DNA from: Pseudomonadota bacterium
GTDB lineage: Bacteria > Pseudomonadota > Alphaproteobacteria > Acetobacterales > Acetobacteraceae
Length of the DNA: 34,276 bases
Assembly: GCA_021826425.1 (NCBI GenBank)
Contig: JAKAZY010000005.1
Span: forward strand, 1-34,276
Direction of reading: 5' to 3'
Every line of letters starts with the position of its first letter. Position 1 is the stretch's first letter. Of this stretch, positions 17,169 through 26,177 are shown in pieces. The position numbers were made by a program, and so were the translations under genes. The notes beneath the pieces are model-generated. The model was not told the DNA's origin and ran no database searches. It worked only from the letters and a program-made list of their open reading frames with translations.

Positions 17169-17251
17169 GAAGAATATTCCATGTTCAAAATTATCTTGTC
17201 AGCCCTTGCATGCGCGCCGCCAAGCCAACTCCTTAAAACGACAGCCATAAC

Positions 17252-18436
17252 CTATTCAAGCGCGTCCACTGTTCCATTGCTCGTAACAACATCTACGGCC
17301 TTGCCATTGACGACCGGCGGCGTGACCACCAGCGGGGTATTGTAAAGCCACAGGGCTTTGCCGGTTGCGGCATTGAAGGCGCCAATGGCGTGGTCGTTTA
17401 TCTTTAGCACGACCGCGTTTTCGGCGGCCCAGAATTCGGGTTGTGAAAACGGTGTACCGTTGAGATCTGTCTGCCATACCAGCTTGCCGGTTTTGGCGTC
17501 GAGCGCAACCAACTGGCCTGCACGGTTCGCAACAATCACCAACTGCCCGGCCAAAATCGGCGAAAATACCGCATAATCTTCCATGTCATACTGCCAGAGC
17601 TGCCGGCCATTCGTCACGTTGAGCGCATATACCGAATGGTCTTCTGTCACGACATAAGCCGTACCCCGCGCAATGACCGCCGCAACATCGACGTTGCCGG
17701 CAGAGTCACTCCAGAGCGATTTGCCGGTGTTAAGGTCAAAGCCGTCGATATTTCCGCCCTGATCACCAATGACGACGACACCGTCGCTAATGGCGGGCGT
17801 GGCTGTGAATACATAGCCCGTTGTGCCGGTCCATTTGACCGCTCCGGTTTTGGCGTCGAGCGCGTAAACATTATGGTCGCCCGAGCCAAAGACCACGAAG
17901 CCGCCTGCCACCACTGGCGATGTCAGCGGGGCGCCATTGCCGGGAAACTGCCAAAGCCGCTTTGAAGGGGCCGCGCCGCTGGGTAAAAAAGCATACAGGC
18001 TATGCCCGTCGCTCTGTGCGAACAACATGCCGCCGCTGAGGATGGAGGCTTGGCTGCACATACATTCCGGTGGCTGATGGCGCGTATATTGCCAAATCAA
18101 GAAGCCGGTTTTCGCATCAATTGCCCGCAGGAAATGCGTGTTGCCGATGTCCGAGGCAACAAAAATTTGTGTTTTACCCACAGTCGGCGGGATGCTGATC
18201 GCTCCCTGCGTCGCGTAACTCCAGAGCAGCTTGCCGCTTTGCTCAGCAACCGCGAACAGGTTTGGGCCCGTTGGCTGTATGCTGGTCAGAAACAGGCTGC
18301 CGTTGCGCGCTTGCGGCGGAGAATAGACGGGAGCATCCAGATTTACCGACCAAATAATTCGCGGCGCAGGGGCTGCGTGAGCATTTGTTATAGTGGTTCC
18401 AAGAACCAATAAACCGGCCAATAGGAAACGGGACAT
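17252..18436 (-). CDS. Secreted PQQ-like beta-propeller repeat protein
   Basis: Periplasmic repeat protein of 394 residues. The signal peptide MSRFLLAGLLVLGTTITNAHA ends AHA before APAP. Then come about seven propeller blades, each with the PQQ_2-type A-x-D-x-x-T-G-x-x-x-W pattern: AIDAKTGFLIWQY, ALDAKTGAVKWTG, GFDLNTGKSLWSD, ALNVTNGRQLWQY, ALDAKTGKLVWQT and AFNAATGKALWLY. It resembles BamB and the propeller of quinoproteins, but no PQQ-enzyme calcium/cysteine-ring motif or catalytic Asp was recognised and there is no cytochrome domain. A pair of Cys occurs in ECMCSQAS, which might be redox-active. A 26-bp palindrome lies 59 bp upstream of the start. Function is unknown. Confidence 0.92.
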   Translation of the reverse strand: MSRFLLAGLLVLGTTITNAHAAPAPRIIWSVNLDAPVYSPPQARNGSLFLTSIQPTGPNLFAVAEQSGKLLWSYATQGAISIPPTVGKTQIFVASDIGNTHFLRAIDAKTGFLIWQYTRHQPPECMCSQASILSGGMLFAQSDGHSLYAFLPSGAAPSKRLWQFPGNGAPLTSPVVAGGFVVFGSGDHNVYALDAKTGAVKWTGTTGYVFTATPAISDGVVVIGDQGGNIDGFDLNTGKSLWSDSAGNVDVAAVIARGTAYVVTEDHSVYALNVTNGRQLWQYDMEDYAVFSPILAGQLVIVANRAGQLVALDAKTGKLVWQTDLNGTPFSQPEFWAAENAVVLKINDHAIGAFNAATGKALWLYNTPLVVTPPVVNGKAVDVVTSNGTVDALE

Positions 18437-18494
18437 GCTGCACTTTCATTGTGTGCACGGGCCTATCCACGTCGCACAAAATGCCTTTTGGCGA

Positions 18495-18520
18495 CAAACA
18501 TTCTAACGTGTCAATGTTTG
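18495..18520. promoter_or_regulatory. Palindrome upstream of the propeller gene
   Basis: Perfect 8-bp inverted repeat CAAACATT (18495-18502) / AATGTTTG (18513-18520) with a 10-bp spacer, 59 bp upstream of the propeller gene ATG in the 184-bp gap 18437-18620. The two-turn centre-to-centre spacing fits a dimeric regulator site. No regulator is assigned. Confidence 0.4.
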
Positions 18521-18620
18521 CTGCAACGCGGTATGGCATATCCGCCAAGGACAACAACGGCCCAAGCCTTTCCCGGATTGGCTCGATACGAACAGCTAAA
18601 ATGGTTCGAGTGGCTAGTCT

Positions 18621-19028
18621 CTACCCCCGGTTTGCACCCTCACGGATAAGCAGGGCCAGAACGGCCAGAAACTCGATCCCGTCGACCCAGACAGAGAGCG
18701 TATGGCCCCGGTTGAAGGCGGCGGTGTTGCCCGCCGCCTGGTAGGCGTTGAGGCGCGGGATGAGCCAGAACCAGGCCCAGAAGGTGGCAGCAAAAATGAG
18801 GCCGGGCACCAGCGCGGCGCGGCTGCGGCGTAGGCCGTAGCCCAGCAGCGCCAGCCCGGAAGTGGCCAGCATGAAGCCATAATAGGACGGAAAACAGCCC
18901 TTCACGAACGGCCCGGCCACGGAAAGCGGAAGCCGGCTGAAGGCCAGATAGGTGAAAATGGGAAATAGCAGCATCCCGCCCGCCAGCAGGCCAAGGCCCG
19001 TGAGGGACAGAATGCCGCCGATGCGCAT
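18621..19028 (-). CDS. DUF4149-domain membrane protein
   Basis: Small integral membrane protein of 135 residues with about four transmembrane helices: residues 5-30, 48-68, 72-92 and 113-130. Family features are YLAFSRLPLSVAGPFVKGCFPSYYGF, where FxRLP and FPxYY are the DUF4149/TMEM205 hallmarks, and the later NRGHTLSVWVDGIEFLA. Function unknown; related proteins occur widely in Proteobacteria. Its ATG at 19028 follows the ahcY stop by one base, so it is expressed with ahcY, although no mechanistic link is known. Confidence 0.9.
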   Translation of the reverse strand: MRIGGILSLTGLGLLAGGMLLFPIFTYLAFSRLPLSVAGPFVKGCFPSYYGFMLATSGLALLGYGLRRSRAALVPGLIFAATFWAWFWLIPRLNAYQAAGNTAAFNRGHTLSVWVDGIEFLAVLALLIREGANRG

Positions 19029-19029
19029 A

Positions 19030-20337
19030 TTAGTAGCGGTAAGCCTCGTGCTTGAACGGACCCTGGACGTTCAGGCCCAGATATTGCGCCTGTTTCTGAG
19101 AGAGCTGGGTTAGTTTGGCACCCACCTTGGCCAGATGCAAAGCCGCCACCTTCTCGTCCAGATGGCGGGGCAGCACATAAACCTGCTTCTCATATTTGCC
19201 CGGCGGGGCGGTCCACAGCTCGATCTGCGCCAGCACCTGGTTGGTGAAGCTGGCGGACATCACGAAGCTCGGGTGGCCGGTGGCGTTGCCGAGGTTAACC
19301 AAGCGGCCCTCGGAAAGCACGATCAGGCGCTTGCCGTCGGGGAAGACCACCTCATCCACCTGCGGCTTCACATTGTCCCACTTATAATTCCGCAGCGCCT
19401 CGATCTGAATCTCGGAATCGAAATGCCCGATATTGCAGACGATGGTGCGGTGCTTCATGGCGCGCATATGATCGATGGTGATCACGTCCACATTGCCGGT
19501 GGCGGTCACGAAGATGTCGCCCACCGGGGCGGCGTCTTCCATCGTCACCACTTCATAGCCTTCCATAGCGGCTTGCAGGGCGCAGATCGGGTCGATCTCG
19601 CACACTTTGACGCGGCAGCCGGCATTTCGCAGGCTGGCAGCGGAACCCTTGCCGACATCGCCGAAGCCCGCAACCACGGCCACCTTGCCGGACATCATCA
19701 CATCCGTGCCACGGCGGATGCCATCCACCAGGCTCTCACGGCAGCCATAGAGATTGTCGAACTTGGACTTGGTGACCGAGTCGTTCACGTTGATGGCGGG
19801 CACCAGCAGCTTGCCGGCCTTGGCCATTTCCCACAGCCGGTGCACGCCGGTGGTGGTCTCCTCTGAAATGCCTTTCACATGAGCCAGCATCTCAGGGTAT
19901 TTGTCATGCATGATTTGAGTGACGTCGCCGCCATCATCCAGGATCATGTTCGGGGTCCAGCCATCCGGGCCGCGCAAAGTCTGCTCAATGCACCACCAGA
20001 ACTCTTCCTCGCTTAAGCCCTTCCAGGCGAACACGGGAATCCCGGCGGCGGCGATGGCGGCCGCGGCTTGGTCTTGCGTGGAGAAGATATTGCAGGAGGA
20101 CCAGCGTACGGAGGCACCCAGGGCCGTGAGTGTTTCGATCAGCACGGCGGTCTGGATGGTCATATGCAGGCAGCCGACGATGCGCGCCCCTGCCAGCGGC
20201 TTGTCCTTGCCGAATTCCTGACGCAGGGCCATCAGCCCGGGCATTTCGTCCTCGGCCATGGCAATTTCCTTGCGGCCCCATTCGGCCAGGGAAATATCCT
20301 TTACCTTGTAATCGGTGGGCAGGTTGGCGTCAGGCAT
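19030..20337 (-). CDS. ahcY: S-adenosylhomocysteine hydrolase
   Basis: Cytoplasmic NAD-dependent enzyme of 435 residues that splits S-adenosylhomocysteine into homocysteine and adenosine, relieving inhibition of methyltransferases. Seen: [16 protein letters not shown] near the N-terminus, [47 protein letters not shown], the NAD-binding loop [40 protein letters not shown] and the C-terminal FKHEAYRY that completes the neighbouring cofactor site. Length matches the proteobacterial form. The 115-nt leader (20338-20452) was inspected for an SAH or SAM riboswitch and none could be recognised with confidence. The DUF4149 gene follows directly. Confidence 0.99.
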   Translation of the reverse strand: MPDANLPTDYKVKDISLAEWGRKEIAMAEDEMPGLMALRQEFGKDKPLAGARIVGCLHMTIQTAVLIETLTALGASVRWSSCNIFSTQDQAAAAIAAAGIPVFAWKGLSEEEFWWCIEQTLRGPDGWTPNMILDDGGDVTQIMHDKYPEMLAHVKGISEETTTGVHRLWEMAKAGKLLVPAINVNDSVTKSKFDNLYGCRESLVDGIRRGTDVMMSGKVAVVAGFGDVGKGSAASLRNAGCRVKVCEIDPICALQAAMEGYEVVTMEDAAPVGDIFVTATGNVDVITIDHMRAMKHRTIVCNIGHFDSEIQIEALRNYKWDNVKPQVDEVVFPDGKRLIVLSEGRLVNLGNATGHPSFVMSASFTNQVLAQIELWTAPPGKYEKQVYVLPRHLDEKVAALHLAKVGAKLTQLSQKQAQYLGLNVQGPFKHEAYRY

Positions 20338-20452
20338 GGGGTGATTGTCCTTGCAACATGAAAATCTGGCGGAACCCTTATTCCCTTGCGGCCTTTATGC
20401 CAACCGTCAGGGCCGGAGTTTTGGCGGAGCGGCGGAACAGGCAGCTGCATAT

Positions 20453-20905
20453 TCATTGGCTGGCTGGGCCGCCGGGGCCGTAAACCGGCACCATCAGCAG
20501 CAGATTATCGCCATCGTCGAAGCCCAGAACCATGCTCACCTTGTCGCCCACTTTCATTTTCGGTTGCATACACATCAGATGATACCCGCCTTCGGCGAAG
20601 CTTACCTGACCATGGGCGGGGATGGTGATGCTCTTCATCATCACCATCATGGAGGTTCCGCCGTCATTCTCGCTTTTATGCAGCATCAGCGCGCCGCAGG
20701 CGGGGGAGCTGGCCTTCACCAGCCTGGTGGTGGTGTCCCCGCTATTGGTTAGAGTGATATAGCCGCCGGCGGGCAGATTTGGCAGCAGATAGCGGAACCA
20801 TGCGTTTGCGGCGTGTACATTCGCCGGTGATGGCACTGGCGTGCCGGAGGCCGAAGCGGCACCCAGCAGCACGGGCAACGCAAGAAGCATCAGGAAGCGT
20901 TTCAT
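20453..20905 (-). CDS. Periplasmic copper chaperone PCu(A)C
   Basis: Exported copper(I)-binding protein of 150 residues that donates copper to the Cu(A) site of cytochrome c oxidase or to other cuproproteins. The N-terminus MKRFLMLLALPVLLGAASAS is a signal peptide. The motif H-x10-M-x21-H-x-M is exact: His76, Met87, His109 and Met111. The surrounding text is APAC-like (ACGALMLHKSENDGGTSMM and GGYHLMCMQP). The protein is shorter than many homologues at the C-terminus. Start ATG at 20905. It is upstream of ahcY on the same strand and divergent from folB. The COX15/CtaA pair further along could be functionally related through the oxidase, but this is inference. Confidence 0.93.
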   Translation of the reverse strand: MKRFLMLLALPVLLGAASASGTPVPSPANVHAANAWFRYLLPNLPAGGYITLTNSGDTTTRLVKASSPACGALMLHKSENDGGTSMMVMMKSITIPAHGQVSFAEGGYHLMCMQPKMKVGDKVSMVLGFDDGDNLLLMVPVYGPGGPASQ

Positions 20906-20986
20906 GCCTTGAGGCTAATCCAATCAAACCCGCGCCGGAAGCTTGGTTTATTGCCAATCTGCCCTGTCCGGCGCAAAACGCTTCCC

Positions 20987-21397
20987 ATGGACCAAGCCAG
21001 TTTTGCCGATGCCGCGCGCGCCACAAGGCGTATGTTTGTCCGTGACCTTGTTCTGGATGCGCGCATTGGCGTTTACGCGCACGAGCAGGGGTGTACCCAG
21101 CGTATTCGGGTGAATCTCGATTTAGCGGTGGAGGATGACGGGGCTGCCAACCTCTCCCGCCCGGCCGTGGGCGCAGACGATCTCGGCCGGGTGGTGGATT
21201 ATGATACGGTGATCAACGCCGTGCGCGGAGTTGTTACGGCCGGGCATGTGCAACTGGTGGAAACGCTGGCGGAGCGCATGGCCGAGGTTTGCCTACATAA
21301 TAAGCGCATCCGCATGGCCAGAGTGACAGTGGAAAAACTCGATGCGGTAGCCGGTGTCGCCAGTGTAGGGGTGGAAATCGAACGCCGAAATATCTAG
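20987..21397 (+). CDS. folB: Dihydroneopterin aldolase family protein
   Basis: Protein of 136 residues resembling FolB, which cleaves 7,8-dihydroneopterin to 6-hydroxymethyl-7,8-dihydropterin in folate synthesis. Seen: FVRDLVLDARIGVYAHEQGCTQRIRVNLDL at the start, split over beta strands with a conserved Glu, RVVDYDTVINAVRGVV, QLVETLAERMAE and VTVEKLDAVAGVASVGVEIER. The ATG at 20987 is preferred; a longer frame opens at 20909 but overlaps the promoter region of the copper chaperone. An alternative start lies at 21032. A GTP cyclohydrolase (folE) is also in this window, at 28535. Epimerase or oxygenase activity of FolB-like proteins cannot be excluded. Confidence 0.9.
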   Translation: MDQASFADAARATRRMFVRDLVLDARIGVYAHEQGCTQRIRVNLDLAVEDDGAANLSRPAVGADDLGRVVDYDTVINAVRGVVTAGHVQLVETLAERMAEVCLHNKRIRMARVTVEKLDAVAGVASVGVEIERRNI

Positions 21398-21613
21398 TTG
21401 TCCACGGCGCGGAACCCTTCAGCATCAAGGGGTTTCCGTGCGGCATGATGACAGCAGTATGGCCGATCAGTAATAAAATTATCTTTGAAGTTCAGTATGT
21501 TAACTGCAGGTAATGACGATTTGCGGTCGTTTGGGACGGTGAGCGCCACAACGCGATGTCCAAAGCCAAAACACAGCGAATCCACAAACTTATCCACAGG
21601 GGGAGGGGATAAG
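21398..21613. promoter_or_regulatory. Leader of uvrC with DnaA box and hairpins
   Basis: This 216-bp segment separates folB from the preferred uvrC start. It contains a near-palindromic hairpin (about 21411-21437) without a T-run, and further down a perfect DnaA box TTATCCACA at 21590-21598 with a degenerate neighbour GAATCCACA at 21579-21587. The reading frame of uvrC is open back to 21485, but the peptide it would encode is of low complexity. No GTTC-N7-GTTC LexA box was seen. Confidence 0.5.
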
Positions 21614-21615
21614 TT
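21587..21615 (+). promoter_or_regulatory. Hairpin overlapping the uvrC start, with SD in the loop
   Basis: Perfect 9-bp inverted repeat AACTTATCC (21587-21595) / GGATAAGTT (21607-21615), loop of 11 nt. The loop holds the Shine-Dalgarno GGAGG (21602-21606). The right arm ends on the first two bases of the TTG start (21614-21616). It also contains the DnaA box. Could act on translation or as a protein-binding site. Confidence 0.55.
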
Positions 21616-23476
21616 GGAGATTCTGCCAACCGGCGTGACAGTAATCGAAACCGCGCTGGAGACCATGCCGGGCAACCCCGGCGTGTACCGGATGCTGGAT
21701 GCCAAGGGCGAGGCGCTTTATGTCGGCAAGGCGCGGAATCTTAAAAAGCGTGTCGTGTCTTACACACAGATCAGCCGTCTGCCAGAGCGACTGCGGCGCA
21801 TGGTGGCGGATACCGCCACCATGGAGATCCTCACCACCCATACAGAGGCCGAGGCACTGCTGCTTGAGGCCAACCTCATCAAGCGTCTGAAACCACGCTA
21901 TAATATTCTGTTGCGGGACGACAAAACCTATCCCTGGTTGATGCTGACGGCAGGGCAAGACTTCCCGCGCCTCACCAAGCATCGTGGCGCGCAGGAGAAG
22001 GCCAATCGTTATTGGGGGCCGTTTGCATCCGTGTGGGCAGTCAACCAGACCGTGCAGGCCCTGCAGCGGGTGTTCTTGTTGCGTACCTGTGCGGATACGG
22101 TGTTTGCCAACCGCACGCGCCCCTGCCTGCTGTTCCAGATCAAGCGTTGCTGCGCCCCTTGTGTGGGCCGGGTAAGCCAGGAGGAATATGCCGCTTTGGT
22201 GGTCCAGGCCATGGATTTCCTGAAAGGAAAAACCGGCCCGATGCAGAAAGATCTGGTCGCTGCAATGCAGCAAGCCGCTGAAAAGCTTGAGTTCGAACGC
22301 GCCGCGTCGCTGCGGGACCGTATCCGGGGCCTGGCTTACGTGCAGGGCAATGATGTCATCAACCCCGCCAGCCTGGGCGATGCGGATGTGGTGGCGCTCC
22401 ACCAGCAGGCGGGGCAAGCCTGCGTGCAGGTGTTTTTCATTCGCGGCGGACGCAATAATGGCAATCGCAGCGTTTTCCCCGCCACCTCGAAAGAGGATAG
22501 CCCGCAAGCGGTGATGGCCGCATTCATCGCGCAGTTTTACGACGACAAGCCTCCGCCAACTCAGATTTTACTGAACCACGTGGCTGAGGAGCAGAGTCTG
22601 CTGGAGGATGCGCTGAGCCTGAAGGCGGAACGGCGCGTGCATATTCTTGTACCCCAGCGCGGCGAGAAGGCCGATGTGGTGGCCCACGCTGCCACCAATG
22701 CTCGCCAGGCACTAGAGCGCAAGCTCGCCGAGACGGCGGGGCAAGGCAAGTTGCTCGCCGCCACGGCGGAATTGTTCGGCCTTACCGACACGCCCAGGCG
22801 TATCGAAACCTATGACAATTCCCACATCATGGGCACGAACGCTTACGGTGTGATGGTGGTGGCGGGTCCGGAGGGGGCGATGAAATCCGCCTACCGCAAA
22901 TTCGGCATCAAAAGCGTGATCGCCCCCGGCGATGATTTCGCCATGATGCGCGAAGTGCTGCAACGCCGCTTCGGTCGCGCCTTGGAAGAAGACCCGGACC
23001 GTTCTGGCGAAACCTGGCCGGATCTCGTGCTGATCGATGGCGGTGCCGGGCAGCTTTCCGCCGCCAGAGGCGTGATGGCGGATTTGGGGCTGGAGGATAT
23101 TCCGCTCGTTGCTATCGCCAAGGGGCCAGACCGCGACGCCGGGCGCGAATGGTTTTACACGGAAGGCCGCGAACCCTTTCAGTTGCCGCCGCGAGATCCG
23201 GTTTTGTATTTTATGCAACGCCTGCGAGACGAAGCGCATCGCTTTGCCATCACCACCCATCGCGCCGCGCGCAGCCGGAAGATGACAACATCGGAGCTGG
23301 ATGATGTGCCCGGCATTGGGGCTGCGCGCAAGAAGGCGCTGCTGCTGCATTTCGGCTCTGCGCGCGGGGTGAAGGGGGCTGGGTTGAAGGACCTGGAGGC
23401 TGTTACTGGCATCAACCGCGCCACCGCCCGCGCGGTGTACGCGTTTTTTCATCCAGGCGTGCGGATGGATGAATAG
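21614..23476 (+). CDS. uvrC: Excinuclease ABC subunit C
   Basis: Nuclease subunit of nucleotide excision repair, making both incisions with UvrB. From the TTG at 21614 it has 620 residues, close to the usual 600-620. Domains: GIY-YIG N-terminal nuclease ([20 protein letters not shown], residues 21-40, Glu85 in LLLEANLIK); the four cysteines Cys159, Cys171, Cys179 and Cys183 with the 12-8-4 spacing of the iron-sulfur ligands of E. coli UvrC; UVR helix pair at about 213-242; RNase H-like second nuclease ([30 protein letters not shown]); and C-terminal helix-hairpin-helix pair ([20 protein letters not shown]). GGAGG 7 bases upstream supports the TTG; ATG 21497 is the alternative and would add 39 low-complexity residues. 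Confidence 0.97.
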   Translation: MEILPTGVTVIETALETMPGNPGVYRMLDAKGEALYVGKARNLKKRVVSYTQISRLPERLRRMVADTATMEILTTHTEAEALLLEANLIKRLKPRYNILLRDDKTYPWLMLTAGQDFPRLTKHRGAQEKANRYWGPFASVWAVNQTVQALQRVFLLRTCADTVFANRTRPCLLFQIKRCCAPCVGRVSQEEYAALVVQAMDFLKGKTGPMQKDLVAAMQQAAEKLEFERAASLRDRIRGLAYVQGNDVINPASLGDADVVALHQQAGQACVQVFFIRGGRNNGNRSVFPATSKEDSPQAVMAAFIAQFYDDKPPPTQILLNHVAEEQSLLEDALSLKAERRVHILVPQRGEKADVVAHAATNARQALERKLAETAGQGKLLAATAELFGLTDTPRRIETYDNSHIMGTNAYGVMVVAGPEGAMKSAYRKFGIKSVIAPGDDFAMMREVLQRRFGRALEEDPDRSGETWPDLVLIDGGAGQLSAARGVMADLGLEDIPLVAIAKGPDRDAGREWFYTEGREPFQLPPRDPVLYFMQRLRDEAHRFAITTHRAARSRKMTTSELDDVPGIGAARKKALLLHFGSARGVKGAGLKDLEAVTGINRATARAVYAFFHPGVRMDE

Positions 23477-23543
23477 AGCGCCCCTTGGCTTCGCCCGCGG
23501 AACGGCTAAACTTGCCGTGGAGAGAGTACGAAGCGAGGATTGG

Positions 23544-25115
23544 ATGAGCCAGACGGGTTGGGCTGAAGTGATGTCGCTAGCCAAGACCGCGCCGGATATA
23601 CGCACCCTGTTCAAGGCCGATGCGCGGCGCTTTTCCCGTTTCTCTGCGCAAGGGGCGGGAATTCTGCTGGATTTTTCCAAAACCGCGCTCACGGATGAAA
23701 GCCTTGCTGCGTTGCTGAACCTTGCCCGTGGGGCGGGTGTAGAGTCTCGGCGAGATGCGATGTTCGTAGGCGAAGCCATCAATATTACAGAACAGCGAGC
23801 CGTTCTACACACCGCCTTGCGCGCGAGCGCGGATACGGTGGTCCAGGTTTCAGGCCGGAATGTGGTGCCACAGATTCAGGAAACCCTGAGCCGGTTTCTG
23901 GATTTTGCTGAGTCGATCCGCTCTGGTGCCATTGGTTCGTCGGATGGAAATGCTTTCAGCGATGTGGTGAATATCGGCATTGGCGGGTCGGATCTCGGCC
24001 CCGCCATGGTCACCGGCGCGCTGGCACCGTATCATGATGGCCCGCGTCTGCACTTCGTCTCGAATGTGGATGGTGCGCATATCGCGGACACGCTGCGCGG
24101 CTTGAACCCGGCGCGGACTTTGTTCATCGTCGCCTCCAAAACCTTCACCACGGTGGAGACCATGACCAACGCTGGCTCCGCCCGACGCTGGGTGGCGCAG
24201 GCTTTGGGCGAGGCAGCGGTGGGAGCACATTTCTGCGCCGTCTCCACCGCCATTGAGAAATGCGCCGCGTTTGGTATTTCCGCAGACCGCATCTTCGGTT
24301 TCTGGGATTGGGTGGGTGGGCGTTATTCCGTCTGGTCGTCTGTCGGGCTGCCGGTGGTCATCGCCATCGGGGCTAAAAATTTCCGCGCCTTCCTGGCCGG
24401 GGCGCGGGAGATGGACGAGCATTTTTGCGCTACCCCGCTAGAAGCAAACCTGCCGGTGTTGCTGGCCCTGGTGGGCGTTTGGCACCGCAATGCGCTGGGG
24501 TATCCCGCCCGGGCGATTCTGCCCTACGACCAGCGCCTTTCACGCTTTGCTGCCTATCTTCAGCAACTCGACATGGAGTCCAATGGCAAGCGCGTGACGC
24601 GGGAGGGTGAGCGGGTTGCCCGCTCCACCGGGCCACTGGTGTTTGGCGAGCCGGGCACAAACGGCCAGCACGCTTTTTACCAGCTAATCCATCAGGGCAC
24701 CGATGTGATTCCCTGTGAGTTCCTGATTGCCGCCAACGGGCATGAGCCGGAGTTGGCGCATCATCATCGTCTGCTCATCGCCAATTGTCTCGCGCAATCC
24801 CAGGCGCTGCTACAAGGCCGCACGCTGGAAGAGGCGGGCGCCAACCCGCACCGGGTGTTTCCAGGCAACCGCCCCTCGCTTGTCATCGCGTATGAAAAAC
24901 TGGACCCGGGGATGCTGGGCAAGCTCATCGCGCTTTACGAGCACCGGGTGTTCACAGAGGCGACGCTCTGGAACATCAACGCTTTTGACCAATGGGGCGT
25001 GGAGCTTGGCAAGGAGCTGGCGACGAGGTTGCTGCCGGTGGTGGAGGGCAAAGAAAGCTCCACCATGGCCGATGGCTCGACAGCCGGGCTTATTGCCTTC
25101 TTGCGTGGAGCTTGA
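23544..25115 (+). CDS. pgi: Glucose-6-phosphate isomerase
   Basis: Cytoplasmic enzyme of 523 residues interconverting glucose 6-phosphate and fructose 6-phosphate. Classical PGI motifs: [81 protein letters not shown] and [25 protein letters not shown] near the C-terminus, with DGSTAGLI at the end. The ATG at 23544 has GAGG 5 bases upstream; an earlier in-frame ATG at 23469 overlaps uvrC and lacks such support. The gap to uvrC is 67 bp. A strong terminator follows at 25125-25161. Confidence 0.98.
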   Translation: MSQTGWAEVMSLAKTAPDIRTLFKADARRFSRFSAQGAGILLDFSKTALTDESLAALLNLARGAGVESRRDAMFVGEAINITEQRAVLHTALRASADTVVQVSGRNVVPQIQETLSRFLDFAESIRSGAIGSSDGNAFSDVVNIGIGGSDLGPAMVTGALAPYHDGPRLHFVSNVDGAHIADTLRGLNPARTLFIVASKTFTTVETMTNAGSARRWVAQALGEAAVGAHFCAVSTAIEKCAAFGISADRIFGFWDWVGGRYSVWSSVGLPVVIAIGAKNFRAFLAGAREMDEHFCATPLEANLPVLLALVGVWHRNALGYPARAILPYDQRLSRFAAYLQQLDMESNGKRVTREGERVARSTGPLVFGEPGTNGQHAFYQLIHQGTDVIPCEFLIAANGHEPELAHHHRLLIANCLAQSQALLQGRTLEEAGANPHRVFPGNRPSLVIAYEKLDPGMLGKLIALYEHRVFTEATLWNINAFDQWGVELGKELATRLLPVVEGKESSTMADGSTAGLIAFLRGA

Positions 25116-25124
25116 AACGGTTTC

Positions 25125-25161
25125 TTAGAGGGTTCAGCTAAAAGCTGAACCCTCTAATTTT
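25125..25161 (+). terminator. Intrinsic terminator of pgi with TTAGAG ends
   Basis: Perfect 15-bp stem, arms TTAGAGGGTTCAGCT (25125-25139) and AGCTGAACCCTCTAA (25143-25157), loop AAA, followed by TTTT (25158-25161). The ends TTAGAG/CTCTAA are the same as those of the dispersed palindromic element elsewhere in the window, but the interior differs. Confidence 0.85.
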
Positions 25162-25233
25162 ATGTTTGAGCGAGCAATTTCATGCGTTTATCTTGGCGCC
25201 GCCGCGTCAATCTAAAAGCAGATTGCTCTGGAT

Positions 25234-25308
25234 TGGCTGGGACGGGAGGATTCGAACCTCCGCATGGCGGAATCAAAATCCGCTGCCTTACCGCTTGGCG
25301 ACGTCCCA
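25234..25308 (-). tRNA. tRNA-Gln (anticodon TTG)
   Basis: The minus strand reads a cloverleaf: acceptor TGGGACG paired with CGTCCCA, D arm GCCAAGCGGTAAGGC, anticodon stem GCGGA/TCCGC with loop TTTTGAT giving anticodon TTG, and T arm GGAGGTTCGAATCCTCC. The discriminator base is G, and CCA is encoded (25234-25236). Total 75 nt including CCA. It begins 14 bp after the ispE stop on the same strand, so processing from an ispE transcript is possible. A 6-bp hairpin (25208-25225) lies downstream. Confidence 0.98.
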
Positions 25309-25322
25309 TCGCGTGCGGGTTC

Positions 25323-26177
25323 TCATAAGCCGGTCGGGGGCGGCTGGTAAAGCCCCCCGCCCCAGCACCACCAGCCTGAACGTGCGGCTAGGCTGTTCGC
25401 CGCCGTTTGCGCTTCGGTGGCGGTATTGAACAGCGCAAAGCAGGTGGCGCCAGAGCCACTCATGCGCGCCAGCAGCACGCCCGGTAAGGCCGCAAGAATT
25501 GCCAGCACGTCGCCGATGATAGGCTGGATAGAGATGGCCGCCACTTGCAGGTCGTTGCCGCAAACCAGCAAATCCGCCGCCATGGCCGACGCATCCGGCC
25601 ACATCGCGGGCAGTATCGGCGCGGGGGAGAAATCGCCGACCCGCGCCTTGAAAACGGCTGGGGTGGGCACGGCAACACCAGGGTTCACCAGCATGATCCC
25701 GAATGCGGGCAGGCGCGGGGCGGGGGCCAGAATTTCACCGATCCCTTGCATCCGCGCTGGTTCTGAACGCAGGCAGACCGGCACATCAGCCCCCAGGCGT
25801 AGCGCGATGCCAGATAAATCCGCCGACTTTATCTCCCATAACCTGCATAGCGCCCGCAAGCAGGCCGCGGCATCGGCCGAGCCGCCGCCAATGCCGGATG
25901 CCACCGGCAAGTTTTTCTCCAGCCGCAGCCTTGCCCCGCGTCCCGACGCCAAGGCCCGTGCGGCCTTCAACAATAGGTTATCTGCCTCGCCCTGCAGCGC
26001 GGCACCGAACCTCCCGCCGAGGCTGAGCGAAAGCTTATCCGCCACATTCACCTCCACCCGGTCGCCGATATCGGGAAACACTGCCAGGCTGTCCAGCAGA
26101 TGATAGCCATCCGCCCGCCTGCCGGTGACGTGCAGATAAAGATTGACCTTGGCTGGTGCGAAGGAGGCGATGCTCAC
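25323..26177 (-). CDS. ispE: 4-diphosphocytidyl-2-C-methyl-D-erythritol kinase
   Basis: GHMP-family kinase of 284 residues that phosphorylates CDP-methylerythritol in the non-mevalonate isoprenoid pathway. Seen: FAPAKVNLYLHVTGRRADGYH at the N-terminus with Lys10 and His26 region, the ATP-binding PVASGIGGGSADAAACLRAL, and the late glycine loop ARMSGSGATCFALF. Start is GTG at 26177, whose bases overlap the stop of the upstream lipoprotein gene (GTGA), so translation is coupled. A tRNA-Gln gene follows after 14 bp. Length is typical. Confidence 0.97.
   Translation of the reverse strand: MSIASFAPAKVNLYLHVTGRRADGYHLLDSLAVFPDIGDRVEVNVADKLSLSLGGRFGAALQGEADNLLLKAARALASGRGARLRLEKNLPVASGIGGGSADAAACLRALCRLWEIKSADLSGIALRLGADVPVCLRSEPARMQGIGEILAPAPRLPAFGIMLVNPGVAVPTPAVFKARVGDFSPAPILPAMWPDASAMAADLLVCGNDLQVAAISIQPIIGDVLAILAALPGVLLARMSGSGATCFALFNTATEAQTAANSLAARSGWWCWGGGLYQPPPTGL

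Noticed and set aside
16722-17345. Plus-strand open frame of 207 codons
   Set aside because: Opposite a clear cupin gene and parts of two gaps; composition is not protein-like.
17252-18436. Quinoprotein dehydrogenase (PQQ enzyme)
   Set aside because: It has only the propeller repeats, about 390 residues, with no vicinal Cys-Cys ring, catalytic Asp-calcium site or cytochrome domain that I can recognise.
18437-18620. Small gene in the gap between the DUF4149 and propeller genes
   Set aside because: Short frames there have no ribosome-binding site or protein-like composition.
20338-20452. SAH or SAM riboswitch before ahcY
   Set aside because: The 115-nt leader was read for conserved cores of these riboswitches and none could be matched with confidence. 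A covariance-model search with SAH, SAM-II and SAM/SAH models would settle it.
21485-21613. LexA (SOS) box before uvrC
   Set aside because: The alphaproteobacterial GTTC-N7-GTTC pattern is not present; GTTC at 21490 has no second half at the right spacing.
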